A stretch of 64,000 bases of DNA from Niastella sp. OAS944. Lineage in GTDB: Bacteria; Bacteroidota; Bacteroidia; Chitinophagales; Chitinophagaceae. The position numbers and the translations under genes were made by a program. This document shows, piece by piece, positions 1-9,513 of this stretch (position 1 is the stretch's first letter; every line of letters begins with the position of its first letter). The notes under the pieces are model-generated. The model saw only the letters and a program-made list of their open reading frames with translations. It ran no database searches and was not told the DNA's origin. The stretch lies in NCBI GenBank assembly GCA_024809215.1, contig JANUBW010000002.1:310001-374000 (forward strand), given 5' to 3'.

Positions 1-76
1 AATGCGCACCGACCAGGATTCGCTGGCGTTTTTAGAAACCCTGCTCAAAGATTACAACTACTACTCTACCAATTAA
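1..76 (+). CDS. C-terminal end of an unidentified protein (5' part outside the window)
   Basis: An open frame entering from the left edge ends at TAA 74-76 and encodes about 24 residues ending in YNYYSTN. The LAFLETLLKDY stretch recalls the C-terminal helix of cytochrome-c-peroxidase-like proteins, but it is too short for a call. A strong bidirectional hairpin follows 12 bp later, which supports a real gene end. Confidence 0.5.
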   Translation, partial: MRTDQDSLAFLETLLKDYNYYSTN

Positions 77-88
77 AGAATTCGATAA

Positions 89-131
89 AAATAGCAAGGC
101 CTCCCGATCCAATCGAGAGGCCTTGCTATTT
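89..131. terminator. Strong bidirectional intrinsic terminator
   Basis: A 15-bp perfect stem (89-103 with 117-131, core AGCAAGGCCTC) continues as a 4-bp inner stem around a CCA loop. It has A/T runs at both feet and lies between two convergent genes, so it can serve both. Confidence 0.9.
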
Positions 132-149
132 CTATGAGGATTATTCTAA

Positions 150-596
150 TTACATACTTCTAAAGATTGCCAGTAACCAAAATGCAAAAAGGACGATCCA
201 AAAAATACCGGTGATCATGAACCGTATTTTAAGATTTGCAAATGCATTGTTCAGCGCCTGCTGATCGGTATTTCGTAATGCATAATGTACTTTTCTTGAA
301 AAGTTAAATACAAACAAACTGGGAAAGAAGAACATGGCTGCTATAATAACATAGATGATGGTAGCTGCGGCGCCACCAGCGCTTACATAGCTGCCTAAAG
401 GTGAAAGCGCAGAAAACATTTTACCAAGAAGCAGTATTATGATCAAAAATAAGCCGGTTATTATAAATCCTGCTATTCCTATAAATTTCCCCCATTTTGC
501 AATATTGGTGAGGGTGCCAGAAAGCTCATGATCTATTTCTAATTCAAATAAACTTGATTCTGAATTGTCAGGGGCGGTTTGAACGTACTGTTCCAT
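150..596 (-). CDS. DUF5362-like small membrane protein
   Basis: This 148-residue protein starts at MEQYVQTAPDN. The frame stays open upstream, but the extension is low quality and runs over the proS terminator. An acidic N-terminal segment of about 30 residues is followed by hydrophobic segments near 40-65 and 75-100, and a C-terminal segment ending FAFWLLAIFRSM. Between them lies an FNFSRKVHYALRN region with TDQQALNNAFANLK after it, typical of the DUF5362 family of Bacteroidota inner-membrane proteins. The family's function is unknown. It is convergent with the gene at the left edge, shares that gene's terminator, and lies downstream of proS with its own terminator between. The family call is from memory of the motif pattern. 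Confidence 0.7.
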   Translation of the reverse strand: MEQYVQTAPDNSESSLFELEIDHELSGTLTNIAKWGKFIGIAGFIITGLFLIIILLLGKMFSALSPLGSYVSAGGAAATIIYVIIAAMFFFPSLFVFNFSRKVHYALRNTDQQALNNAFANLKIRFMITGIFWIVLFAFWLLAIFRSM

Positions 597-672
597 GTTT
601 ACTGGATTTTGGTTAAATAATGAAAGGGTTAAGATACAAGATATAAAATTGCCATGCAATAGCTTAAAATAA

Positions 673-707
673 AACAAGGATTGCCACGGAATGCGGCAAC
701 CCTTGTT
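673..707 (-). terminator. proS terminator
   Basis: On the minus strand, arm AACAAGG plus GTTGCC pairs with GGCAAT plus CCTTGTT with one mismatch, followed by TTTATTTTAA. It lies just downstream of the proS stop. Confidence 0.75.
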
Positions 708-730
708 CCTGTTAAGTTTTATCGAAATGC

Positions 731-2209
731 TTAATACGCCTGCGCAAACAGTACCCGTTGTTTGGCGGGTTTGCCAGAGAATACGCAAACGCCATCTTCT
801 TCGGGGTTATCTAAAGGAATACAACGAATGGTTGCCTTTGTTTTGTCCTTAATAGCATCTTCAGTTTCGCTGGTGCCATCCCAGAATGCAGAAACAAAAC
901 CGCCTTTTTCGTTGAGGGTGCTTACAAATTCATCCCAGGTATTTACCCTGGTTATATGCGAATCGCGATAAGCCAGCGCCTTGTTGTAAATAGCCTGCTG
1001 AATTTCGGCCAGCAGGTTTACAATACGCTCTGGTAAACCGTCCATTGACACGCTTTGTTTTTCCTTTGTATCGCGGCGGGCCAGTTCAACCGTATTGTTT
1101 TCGAGGTCTCTCAACCCTAACGCTACACGAACAGGCACTCCCTTCATTTCATATTCGGCAAACTTCCAACCTGGGCGTGCATTGTCGTTATCATCGTATT
1201 TTACGCGAACGCCGGCAGCTTTTAATTGCTTCACCAGTTCCTGCACTTTTACATCGATCTGCGCTTTTTGTTCTTCTCCTTTGTAAATAGGTACAATAAC
1301 CACTTGCAGCGGAGCTATTTTGGGCGGTAGTATCAAACCCTGATCGTCGCTATGCGCCATTACCAGGGCGCCGATCAAACGGGTGCTTACGCCCCAGCTG
1401 GTGGCCCAAACATAATCGAGTTTATTCTCTTTATCAGAGAACTTCACGTCGAATGCCCTGGCAAAATTCTGCCCCAGGAAGTGCGAAGTACCAGCCTGCA
1501 GGGCTTTGCCATCCTGCATCAGGGCTTCGATACAATAAGTATCAACGGCGCCGGCAAAACGTTCGTTCTCGGTCTTAACTCCTTTTATTACGGGCAATGC
1601 CATCCAGTTCTCCACAAAATCGGCATATACGTTCAGCATTTGCACTGTTTCTTCCACGGCTTCTTTTGCGGTAGCATGGGCGGTATGTCCTTCCTGCCAC
1701 AAAAATTCGGCGGTACGCAGGAATAAGCGGGTGCGCATTTCCCAACGAACCACGTTGGCCCACTGATTAATAAGCAGTGGCAGGTCGCGATAACTCTGGA
1801 TCCAGTTTTTGTAGGTATTCCAGATAATGGCCTCACTGGTTGGGCGAACCACCAGTTCTTCTTCCAGTTTTGCTTCGGGATCAACCATCAGGGCGCCTTT
1901 TTTAGAAGGATCTGTTTTTAACCGGTAATGCGTTACTACTGCGCACTCCTTGGCAAACCCCTCGGCGTTCTTTTCCTCGGCTTCGAACAGACTTTTGGGA
2001 ACGAACAACGGGAAATAGGCGTTTACGTGCCCGGTGTCCTTGAACATTTTGTCAAGGGCGTCGCGCATGTTTTCCCACAGGGAAAACCCATAAGGTTTTA
2101 TTACCATACAACCTCTTACGGCCGAATAATCGGCCAGGCCGCCTTTAATAACCAAATCGTTGTACCATTGCGAATAATCTGTGCTTCGGCTGGTGATCTC
2201 TTTGCTCAT
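731..2209 (-). CDS. proS: Prolyl-tRNA synthetase (archaeal/eukaryotic type)
   Basis: Charges tRNA-Pro with proline in the cytoplasm. The 492-residue length and the lack of the roughly 180-residue editing insertion put it in the short archaeal/eukaryotic-like class (ProS type 3). Class II motifs are visible: motif 1 region around [13 protein letters not shown], motif 2 in [20 protein letters not shown] with the EGHTAH loop, proline-pocket residues in [11 protein letters not shown], and motif 3 in [17 protein letters not shown]. The anticodon-binding domain starts near [12 protein letters not shown], and the C-terminal domain ends in a tyrosine as is usual for this class. The ATG at 2209 gives the family-typical N-terminus. 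The upstream gap of about 220 bp is divergent with the next gene, so proS has its own promoter. Confidence 0.97.
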   Translation of the reverse strand: MSKEITSRSTDYSQWYNDLVIKGGLADYSAVRGCMVIKPYGFSLWENMRDALDKMFKDTGHVNAYFPLFVPKSLFEAEEKNAEGFAKECAVVTHYRLKTDPSKKGALMVDPEAKLEEELVVRPTSEAIIWNTYKNWIQSYRDLPLLINQWANVVRWEMRTRLFLRTAEFLWQEGHTAHATAKEAVEETVQMLNVYADFVENWMALPVIKGVKTENERFAGAVDTYCIEALMQDGKALQAGTSHFLGQNFARAFDVKFSDKENKLDYVWATSWGVSTRLIGALVMAHSDDQGLILPPKIAPLQVVIVPIYKGEEQKAQIDVKVQELVKQLKAAGVRVKYDDNDNARPGWKFAEYEMKGVPVRVALGLRDLENNTVELARRDTKEKQSVSMDGLPERIVNLLAEIQQAIYNKALAYRDSHITRVNTWDEFVSTLNEKGGFVSAFWDGTSETEDAIKDKTKATIRCIPLDNPEEDGVCVFSGKPAKQRVLFAQAY

Positions 2210-2432
2210 GTTTTATTTTTTATATAGATCGTACTTTCTACCTTTCTTTTTAATGACGATTTAATTCCTTTCCCGAACGGCCTTCCGCCCTCATTATCAG
2301 GCATTTTGTCGATAAATTTTAACATTCGCCTTGCAATAAAATACTACCCCGGGCTGTCTTTTTATTGTAACTTTAATTCGGAAAAACGCAAAAGTAGCAC
2401 TTTACCAAGTAAAACGTTATAAAACCATTACT

Positions 2433-3299
2433 ATGAAGGTTCGAAATATACTCCCTGTAATACTTGCGATAGCTGCCCTAAGTAGCTGTTCGGTTTACCG
2501 TACGGGCCAAACACCCGACGATGTATATTACTCACCGGCTCCCGCTGAAGAAGATTCTTATGTAGCCGTAAATAATTACAAAAAAGGCGCGAGCGGCTAT
2601 AGCCGTTACGATAACACCGACCCCGATGACAATGCCCTGCGCATGAAGGTACGGGACCGCTCAAGCTCACGCTGGAATAGCTTTGACAGCTATAACGACT
2701 GGCAGTACAATGGCGGTTACTACGGAATGTATAGCCCTTATGGAATGTATAGTCCATATGGTTATGGTTCTTATGGCTACGGCGGTTACGGCTATGGTGG
2801 ATATGGCTACGGTTTAGGAATGGGTTTTGGACCATACGCTTATTATAATCCCTGGTCGTTCAATTCATACTGGAACAGTTATTACGCCTGGAACAGCTAC
2901 TACAACCCGTATTGCGGTGGCATTATTGTAGGTGGTAAAAGTAACCCGGTTGTATATAATTCAGTGCGCAGCGCTACCAACCTTTCCAGCTACAATAACC
3001 GGTCGTATATAAACCGCAGCAACGGGGGTACAGGCAGACCAATTTATAACAATGCCCGGTCGAGCACCAGTGGCAGCTACTATAACAATCCTAATTCAAG
3101 TGGCGGTTTGCGCAGGACTTACCCCAGCCAAAGCAGCAGCAGCGGCAGAAGCGATAGTTATCAACCGTCTTACCAGCAACCGTCTTACCAGCCTTCAGCA
3201 CCGGTTAGAAGCTACAGCCCATCTTCATCGGGCGGTTCTTCAGGTGGAAGCAGTGGTGGTAGCAGCGGCGGCAGCAGACCAAGCCGGGGCGGAAGATAA
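2433..3299 (+). CDS. Gly/Tyr/Ser-rich lipoprotein
   Basis: The 288-residue product has a lipoprotein signal (ILAIAALSSC, Cys19) and is probably anchored in the outer membrane. After a charged segment (residues 45-80) it becomes low complexity: Gly-Tyr repeats around 95-130 (YGYGGYGYGG pattern), a Tyr/Asn/Trp-rich zone to about 165, then Ser/Gln/Tyr-rich sequence and a C-terminal SGGSSGG tail ending in RPSRGGR. No catalytic domain is visible. Similar proteins are common in Chitinophagaceae without known function; surface or adhesive roles would be speculation. It is divergent from proS, and its stop is followed within 5 bp by a GTGAAACGG-type repeat arm. Confidence 0.8.
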   Translation: MKVRNILPVILAIAALSSCSVYRTGQTPDDVYYSPAPAEEDSYVAVNNYKKGASGYSRYDNTDPDDNALRMKVRDRSSSRWNSFDSYNDWQYNGGYYGMYSPYGMYSPYGYGSYGYGGYGYGGYGYGLGMGFGPYAYYNPWSFNSYWNSYYAWNSYYNPYCGGIIVGGKSNPVVYNSVRSATNLSSYNNRSYINRSNGGTGRPIYNNARSSTSGSYYNNPNSSGGLRRTYPSQSSSSGRSDSYQPSYQQPSYQPSAPVRSYSPSSSGGSSGGSSGGSSGGSRPSRGGR

Positions 3300-3588
3300 G
3301 CGGCGTGAAACGGCAAACGTGAAACGTGAAACGGATGTCCTATTTGCCAGTTTCACTTTATACCGATGCCTCACGAAAGTGCAGCATGTAATTCCTAATT
3401 ACTTTTTATAAATTAATGCCTGTAGTGTATTCCAATTCTACAGATATAAGATCATTTTCTCTATCGTTAACGTAAAACAGGTTCAGACCCGCGGCTTTAT
3501 CGCGAGGCTACGGTGGTTGAAGGTTAAAGCACTTTCGCGAGATAGCTTTGCCGTTTCACGTTTCCCGTTTTACGCTCAAAGATCATAC
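3300..3588. repeat. GTGAAACGG-family inverted short-word repeat
   Basis: A left arm of about 30 bp built of 8-9-nt words (GTGAAACGG, CAAACGTGAAAC) begins at 3304 just after the lipoprotein stop. A 14-bp perfect inverted copy of 3304-3317 (CGTGAAACGGCAAA) sits at 3547-3560, just before the next gene's start. Relatives occur near 5430 and 32240. Confidence 0.75.
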
Positions 3589-5148
3589 ATGAAGAACACC
3601 CTTTCTATAGCATTTCTTTTATTTGCCGGCAGCTCGGCAATGGCCCAGTTACCCGATGATGTAATGCGGTTGCACTATACCTCGCCTTCAGGCACAGCCC
3701 GCAGCCAGGCTATTGGCGGCGCTATGGGTTCGCTGGGTGGCGATTTAACCTCCACCTTTGTAAACCCGGCCGGCCTGGGTATGTATAAAGTGAGTGAAAT
3801 TGTTCTTACCCCCGGTTTCACTATGGCCAAAAGCACAAGCAATTACTGGGGTTCAGATGCCACCAGTAAAAATTTAAACAGGTTCAATTTTAGCACCACA
3901 GGTTTTGTTTCGGCTACCAATGAGCCCGGTCGCAATTGGGTAAGCAAGGCTTTTAGTATTGCGGTAAACCGTACAGCCAATTTCAATAACGCCATTTACT
4001 ACAAAGGCGTAAATGATTACAGCTCCTTTTCAGAACAATATGCCGAAGAATTTTCAAGATCGGGGGTTGCTATCAACGATGTAAGATCGAGCCCTGTGCT
4101 TTCCATTCCTACCAAAATGGCCATTTACACATATTTGATCGATACGGCCACAACACCGAACGGATTGGAAGTATTGGGTAAACCAGAACAATACCTCGAC
4201 GCAGTTGTTCAACAAAACCGTATAACCACCAAAGGTGGTATCACTGAAATTGCCCTTGGTTTTGCCGCAAATAACAAGGATAAATTTTATTTAGGGGGTA
4301 GCATTGGCGTACCGATTGTAAAATATGAACGCCGGCTTGAATTCACTGAGTCGGACCCTACCAATAATAAAGACAATTACTTTGGATTCTCACGATACGA
4401 AGAAAGACTAACCACCACCGGTGTTGGTTTGAACGCCAAACTGGGTATGATCTTTAAACCCATTCAACAGTTACGCATTGGAGCGGCCATACATACCCCC
4501 ACCATTTATGGGTTAAGAGATAAGGTATGGAGCAAAATGGTAACCGATGTGGAAAAGCTCTTTCAACGCACTAACCCGAACGATCCGGGCATTGACAGCA
4601 TTACATCTGACTATTATACCGGCAACCAGCAGCCCGTTTACAAATTTGATATGACCTCTCCCTGGAAGTTCATAGTTAGCGGCGCTTATATTTTTAATGC
4701 TGTAGAAGATGTTACGGTTCAACGCGGTTTTATTACCGCCGACGCTGAATGGGTAACTTATGGCTCTTCGCGGTTCAGCCCTTCGGAAGAAAATGATGAT
4801 CAGTCTTTTTATGATGAACTGAACAAAACAGTAAAAAATCTCTACAAAGGCGCCTTGAACCTGCGGATTGGCGGCGAACTGAAATTTAACACCTTTATGG
4901 TTAGAGGAGGTTATGCTCATTATGGCAACCCATATGATGATGACGTTTTAAAAGCAAGCAGATCAATTATCAGCACCGGTATCGGATATCGCGATAAAGG
5001 TATTTTTATTGACCTTACCTATGCGCATACCATTTATAAAGATGTAAATTTCCCATACCGTTTACAGGATAAAGAATTTCAAACCTACGCCGACACAAAA
5101 AGCACGATCGGGCAATTTTTGTTGACGTTTGGGTTTAAAATATATTAG
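3589..5148 (+). CDS. OmpP1/FadL-family outer membrane transport protein
   Basis: A 519-residue outer membrane beta-barrel of the OmpP1/FadL/TodX type, a family that moves hydrophobic compounds such as fatty acids or aromatics across the outer membrane. The start MKNTLSIAF gives a clean signal peptide (cleavage near SSAMAQ, residue 19). An upstream in-frame start at 3517 would add 24 non-signal residues read from a repeat. Mature N-terminal features fit the family: SGTARSQAIGGAMGSLGGD and FVNPAGLGMY. The C-terminus alternates hydrophobic strands and ends LLTFGFKIY, with a terminal aromatic as in barrels. The substrate cannot be predicted. The TAG stop shares its last base with a repeat arm (5148). 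Confidence 0.85.
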   Translation: MKNTLSIAFLLFAGSSAMAQLPDDVMRLHYTSPSGTARSQAIGGAMGSLGGDLTSTFVNPAGLGMYKVSEIVLTPGFTMAKSTSNYWGSDATSKNLNRFNFSTTGFVSATNEPGRNWVSKAFSIAVNRTANFNNAIYYKGVNDYSSFSEQYAEEFSRSGVAINDVRSSPVLSIPTKMAIYTYLIDTATTPNGLEVLGKPEQYLDAVVQQNRITTKGGITEIALGFAANNKDKFYLGGSIGVPIVKYERRLEFTESDPTNNKDNYFGFSRYEERLTTTGVGLNAKLGMIFKPIQQLRIGAAIHTPTIYGLRDKVWSKMVTDVEKLFQRTNPNDPGIDSITSDYYTGNQQPVYKFDMTSPWKFIVSGAYIFNAVEDVTVQRGFITADAEWVTYGSSRFSPSEENDDQSFYDELNKTVKNLYKGALNLRIGGELKFNTFMVRGGYAHYGNPYDDDVLKASRSIISTGIGYRDKGIFIDLTYAHTIYKDVNFPYRLQDKEFQTYADTKSTIGQFLLTFGFKIY

Positions 5149-5731
5149 TTAACGAGTTAACGAGTTGACGAGGTAATACAACTGATTACTAACAAGAGAT
5201 CCCTCCTGATAAATCGGGAGGGATCTTTTTTTAAAGGGCAGTTTTCACGGTCGTTTACGGATTAAAATCGGACTATTAACTATCTGTTAGCTTCGCAGCG
5301 TAAAATTCGGAGTATTCACCTGCCTGCAGAAGAATATGAGCGCTTATTGTTTGGCGCTATTTATATAATCGTGAAAGTGTTAAGTAAATTTTCTTATTAC
5401 TAAGGGCTAGTATAGTGGTAAATGGCTGGTGAAAACGGCAATCGTGAATCGGCAATCGGCAATGGTTCCTGGCTGTACGGCCTCGTTATCGTAAAACGAG
5501 AAAGGGATATAGCCGAAAGCTGTAAGCCTAAAGCCAAAAGCAAATACAGAATACAGCTTCGCGTAAACCGAAACCTAAGACTCGAAACTTGAAACTACAA
5601 ATTGCGAGGTCTGCAATTGCTCTTGAGCTTCGAATGAAAGAACTATGAACTATGAACTGAGAACTAAGAACTGCCTTTACCTCGTCAACTCGTCAACTCG
5701 TTAACTCGTTAACTCGTTAACTCGTCAACTT
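5148..5731. repeat. Convergent-gene inverted repeat built of 9-bp GTTAACGAG words
   Basis: The left arm 5148-5176 is three 9-bp words (GTTAACGAG, GTTAACGAG, GTTGACGAG) plus GTAA. The right arm 5677-5713 is its exact inverted copy with one extra 9-bp word inserted, and further words run to 5731 inside the end of miaA. The gap between the FadL and miaA stops (568 bp) is otherwise gene-free. It holds a terminator, a CGGCAATCG word cluster near 5435-5465, an AAAGC/TACAG word cluster near 5510-5560, and a GAACTATGAACTGA word cluster near 5640-5672. Confidence 0.85.
5197..5233 (+). terminator. Terminator of the FadL-family gene
   Basis: A 10-bp stem AGATCCCTCC/GGAGGGATCT with an inner GAT/ATC pair is followed directly by a run of seven T. 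Confidence 0.9.
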
Positions 5732-6613
5732 CTCTACCATAGCATCGATAGCATCCGGCGAGTACCATTGCATATTCGAATCTTTGCGAAACCACGTCAT
5801 CTGTCTCTTCGCATAATGCCTTGTATTGACTTTTATTTGTTCAATGGCTTGTTGAAGCGATATGTTGCCATTGAGGTATTCAAAGAGTTCGCTATAGCCA
5901 ACGGTTTGCAGCGCATTGAGGTGTTTGTAAGGAAGGAGTTGTTTTACTTCATCTAGCAGCCCCTGCTCCATCATTTGATCAACGCGGGTATTGATGCGGG
6001 CATGCAGTTCAGGTTTTGGCAGCTCGAGCCCAAGCTTTATGATGCTGAACGGACGTACAGCCTTTCGTCCCTGCTGATAGGTTCGTATAGACTCGCCCGT
6101 GGCCTGTTTTACTTCAAGCGCCCGGATAAGCCGTTGGGGATTTTGTATTTCACCTGTGGAATAATATAAAGGGTCCTGCTGTTGTACCTGTTGTTGTAAC
6201 CAGGCAAGTCCCTGCTGTTCGTACTGCTCAGTAATAGCCTGCCTAATGGTTAATGAAACGGGCGGCATATCATCGAGCCCTTCGCAAAAAGCTTTTATAT
6301 ACAAACCGGTTCCCCCACATACAACAGCAACATTGTTGTGCTGAAATATTTCATTGGCTGCGTGTAAAGCATATTGCTCAAATACCACAGCATTTACATC
6401 GTCGTAAATTGAATGGGAATTGATAAAATAGTGGTGTGCCTGTTGCAGCTCGCTGGTAGAAGGTTTGGCAACGCCGATGGTCATTTCTTTAAAGCACTGA
6501 CGGGAGTCGGCTGAAATGATGGCTGTATTAAAATGCCGGGCTATTGCTATTGCTGCAGCGGTTTTACCTACAGCTGTAGGCCCCGCAATAATTACACAAG
6601 TTTTTTCATTCAT
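5717..6613 (-). CDS. miaA: tRNA dimethylallyltransferase
   Basis: Adds the dimethylallyl group of DMAPP to N6 of A37 in tRNAs that read codons starting with U. At 298 residues from MNEKTCVII it has the family's normal length; the longer upstream start lacks the family N-terminus. The P-loop GPTAVGKT is at residues 11-18, followed by SADSRQ, the IGVAKPS region, GGTGLYIKAF and NPQRLIRALEV. The C-terminal RHYAKRQMTWFRKD segment is the conserved tRNA-binding end. The last residues and stop (KLTS, TGA/TAA-type end at 5717) are read from the 9-bp repeat that fills the downstream gap, so the repeat has replaced or extended the natural 3' end. Confidence 0.95.
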   Translation of the reverse strand: MNEKTCVIIAGPTAVGKTAAAIAIARHFNTAIISADSRQCFKEMTIGVAKPSTSELQQAHHYFINSHSIYDDVNAVVFEQYALHAANEIFQHNNVAVVCGGTGLYIKAFCEGLDDMPPVSLTIRQAITEQYEQQGLAWLQQQVQQQDPLYYSTGEIQNPQRLIRALEVKQATGESIRTYQQGRKAVRPFSIIKLGLELPKPELHARINTRVDQMMEQGLLDEVKQLLPYKHLNALQTVGYSELFEYLNGNISLQQAIEQIKVNTRHYAKRQMTWFRKDSNMQWYSPDAIDAMVEKLTS

Positions 6614-6649
6614 AGTTTGTCTGAGCTTGTAGAGAACCCAAAACAAAGC

Positions 6650-6825
6650 GATTTCCTGATTTTGAGATTTCGCGATTTTGGGATTTACCGAAATCGCTTA
6701 CCTCTCTATTAATTTTCAAATCTCTAAATTTTAGGATCGCAAAATTTTGAGTTTGCATTTACTTATGATTTTCGAAATAAGGAAATCTCAAAATCTCGCA
6801 ATCCCTAAATCAGAAATTGTATTTA
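6650..6825. repeat. AAATCTCAAAATC-family inverted repeat
   Basis: GATTTTGAGATTT (6658-6670) is matched by a 13-bp perfect inverted copy at 6783-6795. Both are flanked by further 8-9-nt words such as CGCGATTTTGGG and CTAAATCAG. The right arm ends beside the stop codon of the next minus-strand gene (6823). Confidence 0.8.
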
Positions 6826-7395
6826 CACTTCGTCGTCTTGTCCGCCTTCTTCGGCTTCTTCGCCCTCACCTTCACCTAAATCATCATCGTCATCGCCTTC
6901 GGTGCCAAAGCCTTCAGTACCGGCCTTCAGATCGTATTTTTCTTCCATTTCGGTAAGCTTATCGCCGGCAATACCTTTAGTTCCATATTGCGAAGGCGCA
7001 ATACCTTCCGACTTTATAAGTGCGGGGTAATCGATCTTGCTGCTTTCTTCTTTCGATACACTAATAAGCTCAACCAGGAATGACCAGTTCTTTACGAAAT
7101 CGTACACGTATATAAACTTCTGATTAGGATCTTTGATCTCAGAACCTATCACAGTGTTTTCCATAAGCAATGGCGCTACCTTGTATTGCTTATCGTATTG
7201 GGCCAAACTGATTTCACGACCGCGTTGCCAGTTGTCATTGCTGCGGTAGAACGTAGCCTGATGTTTGCTATCAAACTCGTATGCTTTCAGTATTACCTGG
7301 TGCAACTGTAAAAAAGTTTGTGTGTGCTTGATGGCAACATCCCGGTAGATACTGTCGTCTTCCTCAAAATAAATTCTGAATTTTAAAACAGCCAT
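6823..7395 (-). CDS. pRiA4b ORF-3-like protein with acidic tail
   Basis: 190 residues. The N-terminal two thirds match the plasmid pRiA4b ORF-3-like family: FRIYFEEDDSIYRDVAIKHT, the LHQVILKAYEFDSKH segment, then the YVYDFVKNWSFLVEL block with its conserved DF and W. The family occurs on plasmids and chromosomes and has no established biochemical role. The C-terminal 30 residues are almost pure Asp/Glu/Gly, an acidic disordered tail common in the Bacteroidota versions. The ATG at 7395 opens directly on the conserved domain. Neighbours are tRNA-modifying enzymes, but separate repeats and gaps suggest independent transcription. Confidence 0.8.
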   Translation of the reverse strand: MAVLKFRIYFEEDDSIYRDVAIKHTQTFLQLHQVILKAYEFDSKHQATFYRSNDNWQRGREISLAQYDKQYKVAPLLMENTVIGSEIKDPNQKFIYVYDFVKNWSFLVELISVSKEESSKIDYPALIKSEGIAPSQYGTKGIAGDKLTEMEEKYDLKAGTEGFGTEGDDDDDLGEGEGEEAEEGGQDDEV

Positions 7396-7679
7396 ACTTT
7401 ATATTTCAGGTTACTTGTTTCTTTTTTATTTACCCGGTGCTGATCCCGGAGTGTATTCGAAAAATATAATCCCTATAATCGTGCCAGCCGTATTTATGGC
7501 CTGTTTATCTACCCTGCCTCATGCCCCGGTGCCAAAAATAAGATAATTCCCCAACTATCAAAGTATGCAATTTAAGTTGCATTTGCATAGCAACAAAATG
7601 CCCGAACATACACAGTAATACTGTTTTATGCAAATAAAACAAAACTAAACCCGGGAAATTACCGCATAGAGTTCAAATT

Positions 7680-9209
7680 TCAATCCTTATTTTTATCAAC
7701 CGGCTGCAACCCCATTTCTGTTGCTTTTTTCATCATAAAATCATATGCGGCGTCGTAGGTATTATCAATTTCACCATCCAGAATGGCTTCGCGGATGCTG
7801 TTTTTCAGGTCACCTACTATTTTACATGGCGAAAGGTTGAATATGTCCATAATGATCTCACCGGTAATAGGTGGTTGCCAGTTACGTATACGGTCTTTTT
7901 CTTCTACCTCTTTTAACCGGTTGCGTACCAGCTCAAAATTCTCTAAATAGCGAATGACCTTTTGTTTGTTCTTCGAAGTAATGTCGGCTTCACACAACAA
8001 CATCAACGCATCTATATCATCGCCCGCATCGAACAACAATCTACGTATGGCAGAATCAGTGATATTTTCTTTTGTCAAACTAATTGGCCGTAAATGCAGC
8101 TCCACCAGTTTACGTACAAAGCGTAATTTCTCGTTCTGCGGCAACTTTAATTTAGTGAATAGTTTGGGCACCATTCTGCCCCCTACTACTTCATGGCCAT
8201 GAAACGTCCAGCCATGGCCTTTTTCAAATTTCTTTGTGGCAGGTTTACCAATATCGTGCAGCAGGGCTGCCCAACGCAACCACAGGTCGTTGGTATGTTT
8301 TGCAATATTATCAACCACCTGCAGGGTATGATAAAAATTATCTTTATGCCCCAGGCCATCTATGTACTCTGCACCGGCCAGGTCAATCATTTGCGGGAAA
8401 ATAATATGCAGTAGTCCGCTTTGATATAAGAGATCGAAGCCAATGGATGGTTTGGCGCTCAGCAGTATCTTATTCAGTTCCTCGGTAATACGTTCCTGCG
8501 AAATGATCCTGATACGTTCTGCCTGGTCTTTTATACTTTGAAAAGTGACCGGTGAAATAGTAAAATTCAATTGTGAAGCAAACCGAACGGCCCGCATCAT
8601 ACGCAGCGGATCATCGCTGAATGTTTGTCCGGGATCGAGCGGGGTTTGAATGATCTTTTTTTCCAGGTCCTGCAACCCGTTAAAGGGATCTATCAGTTTG
8701 CCATAATCGTCGCCATTTAAAGAAATGGCCATGGCATTGATGGTAAAATCCCTTCTGTCCTGGTCGTCTTTTAACGTACCGGGCACCACTTCGGGATTGC
8801 GACTATGGTAGCGATAGCTTTCTTTACGGGCGCCTACGAACTCTATTTCCAGTGCGGCTTTTTCATGGGTCTCCTCTACAACTTCTACGGGTTCTCCGTT
8901 CTCACCAGTAAGATGCGTATGATCTACTTCCTCTGCTTTTTCTTCGTAAAAGTGTTTAAGTTTTATTTGCGCGGTGCCAAAGTTCTTAAAGAACGCAACA
9001 GAGGGTTTTGGCTGGAACCGTTCAGCCACTTTATGCGCCAGCTGTATGCCATCGCCTACACAAACAATATCGGCATCTTTTGTTGGCCGGCCCAACAATT
9101 TATCGCGCACAAAACCACCTATCACATACGCGGGCACGCCCAATTCCTCAGCGGCATGAGCTATCTTTTTAAAAACAAACAGTTCCTTATCGTTGCACTT
9201 AATGTCCAT
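7680..9209 (-). CDS. cca: CCA tRNA nucleotidyltransferase / poly(A) polymerase-type with HD domain
   Basis: 509 residues. The N-terminal head is a class II nucleotidyltransferase with [11 protein letters not shown] (from residue 31) and the metal-binding DAD at 45-47. An unusual insertion rich in Glu/His ([18 protein letters not shown]) precedes the [11 protein letters not shown] strand. Next come [13 protein letters not shown], the [18 protein letters not shown] helix, and an RNA-binding neck. The C-terminal half has an HD phosphohydrolase signature [13 protein letters not shown]. Adding or repairing the tRNA 3' CCA is the most likely role; HD-containing versions may also have phosphatase activity. 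It is a single gene with a TACATTTG box upstream. Start ATG 9209 fits the family. Confidence 0.9.
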   Translation of the reverse strand: MDIKCNDKELFVFKKIAHAAEELGVPAYVIGGFVRDKLLGRPTKDADIVCVGDGIQLAHKVAERFQPKPSVAFFKNFGTAQIKLKHFYEEKAEEVDHTHLTGENGEPVEVVEETHEKAALEIEFVGARKESYRYHSRNPEVVPGTLKDDQDRRDFTINAMAISLNGDDYGKLIDPFNGLQDLEKKIIQTPLDPGQTFSDDPLRMMRAVRFASQLNFTISPVTFQSIKDQAERIRIISQERITEELNKILLSAKPSIGFDLLYQSGLLHIIFPQMIDLAGAEYIDGLGHKDNFYHTLQVVDNIAKHTNDLWLRWAALLHDIGKPATKKFEKGHGWTFHGHEVVGGRMVPKLFTKLKLPQNEKLRFVRKLVELHLRPISLTKENITDSAIRRLLFDAGDDIDALMLLCEADITSKNKQKVIRYLENFELVRNRLKEVEEKDRIRNWQPPITGEIIMDIFNLSPCKIVGDLKNSIREAILDGEIDNTYDAAYDFMMKKATEMGLQPVDKNKD

Positions 9210-9232
9210 TCAAATTTTCCTTATTGCGAATG

Positions 9233-9240
9233 CAAATGTA
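9233..9240 (-). promoter_or_regulatory. Bacteroidota -7 box upstream of cca
   Basis: TACATTTG on the minus strand matches the TAnnTTTG -7 consensus and lies 23 bp upstream of the cca ATG. A clear TTG -33 partner is not visible, so this is tentative. Confidence 0.4.
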
Positions 9241-9513
9241 TAATTTTAAAGCCGAAGGAAGAACAGCTGCAAGCCATAAGCTGCAAGCTACAAGCAAATA
9301 CAGCCGAAGGCAAAAACAGCTGAAAGTTGAAAGCATAAAGCCGAAAGCCAAAAGGCAAATACAAAATACAGCTATAAGCTATAAGCTGAAAGCAAATACA
9401 GATGAGCTCCGAATTTAAAGAACTAAAAACTGAAAACTAAAAACTCAGAACTGTATTTCCCTTTATCAACTCTATCACCTCCATCAACTTTTCAACTCCT
9501 CATTAACTCGTCA
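9241..9513. repeat. Composite short-word repeat tract between cca and the GT9 gene
   Basis: This gene-free 270 bp is a chain of degenerate words: AAGCTGCAAGC and AAGCTATAAGC types with AAATACAG spacers (9265-9400), a GAACTAAAAACTGA stretch (9418-9450), then TATCAACTCTATCACC and CATTAACTCGTCAACT words running into the stop codon of the GT9 gene. The same word families occur near 5520, 5650, 18030, 50230 and 51150. Confidence 0.8.

Noticed and set aside
3517-3588. Upstream start of the FadL-family protein
   Set aside because: It encodes residues from the TTTCACGTTTCCC repeat arm and would bury the signal peptide.
6823-7395. pRiA4b-like gene as evidence of a mobile element
   Set aside because: The family is also a common chromosomal gene; no transposase, inverted terminal repeat or target duplication is visible nearby.
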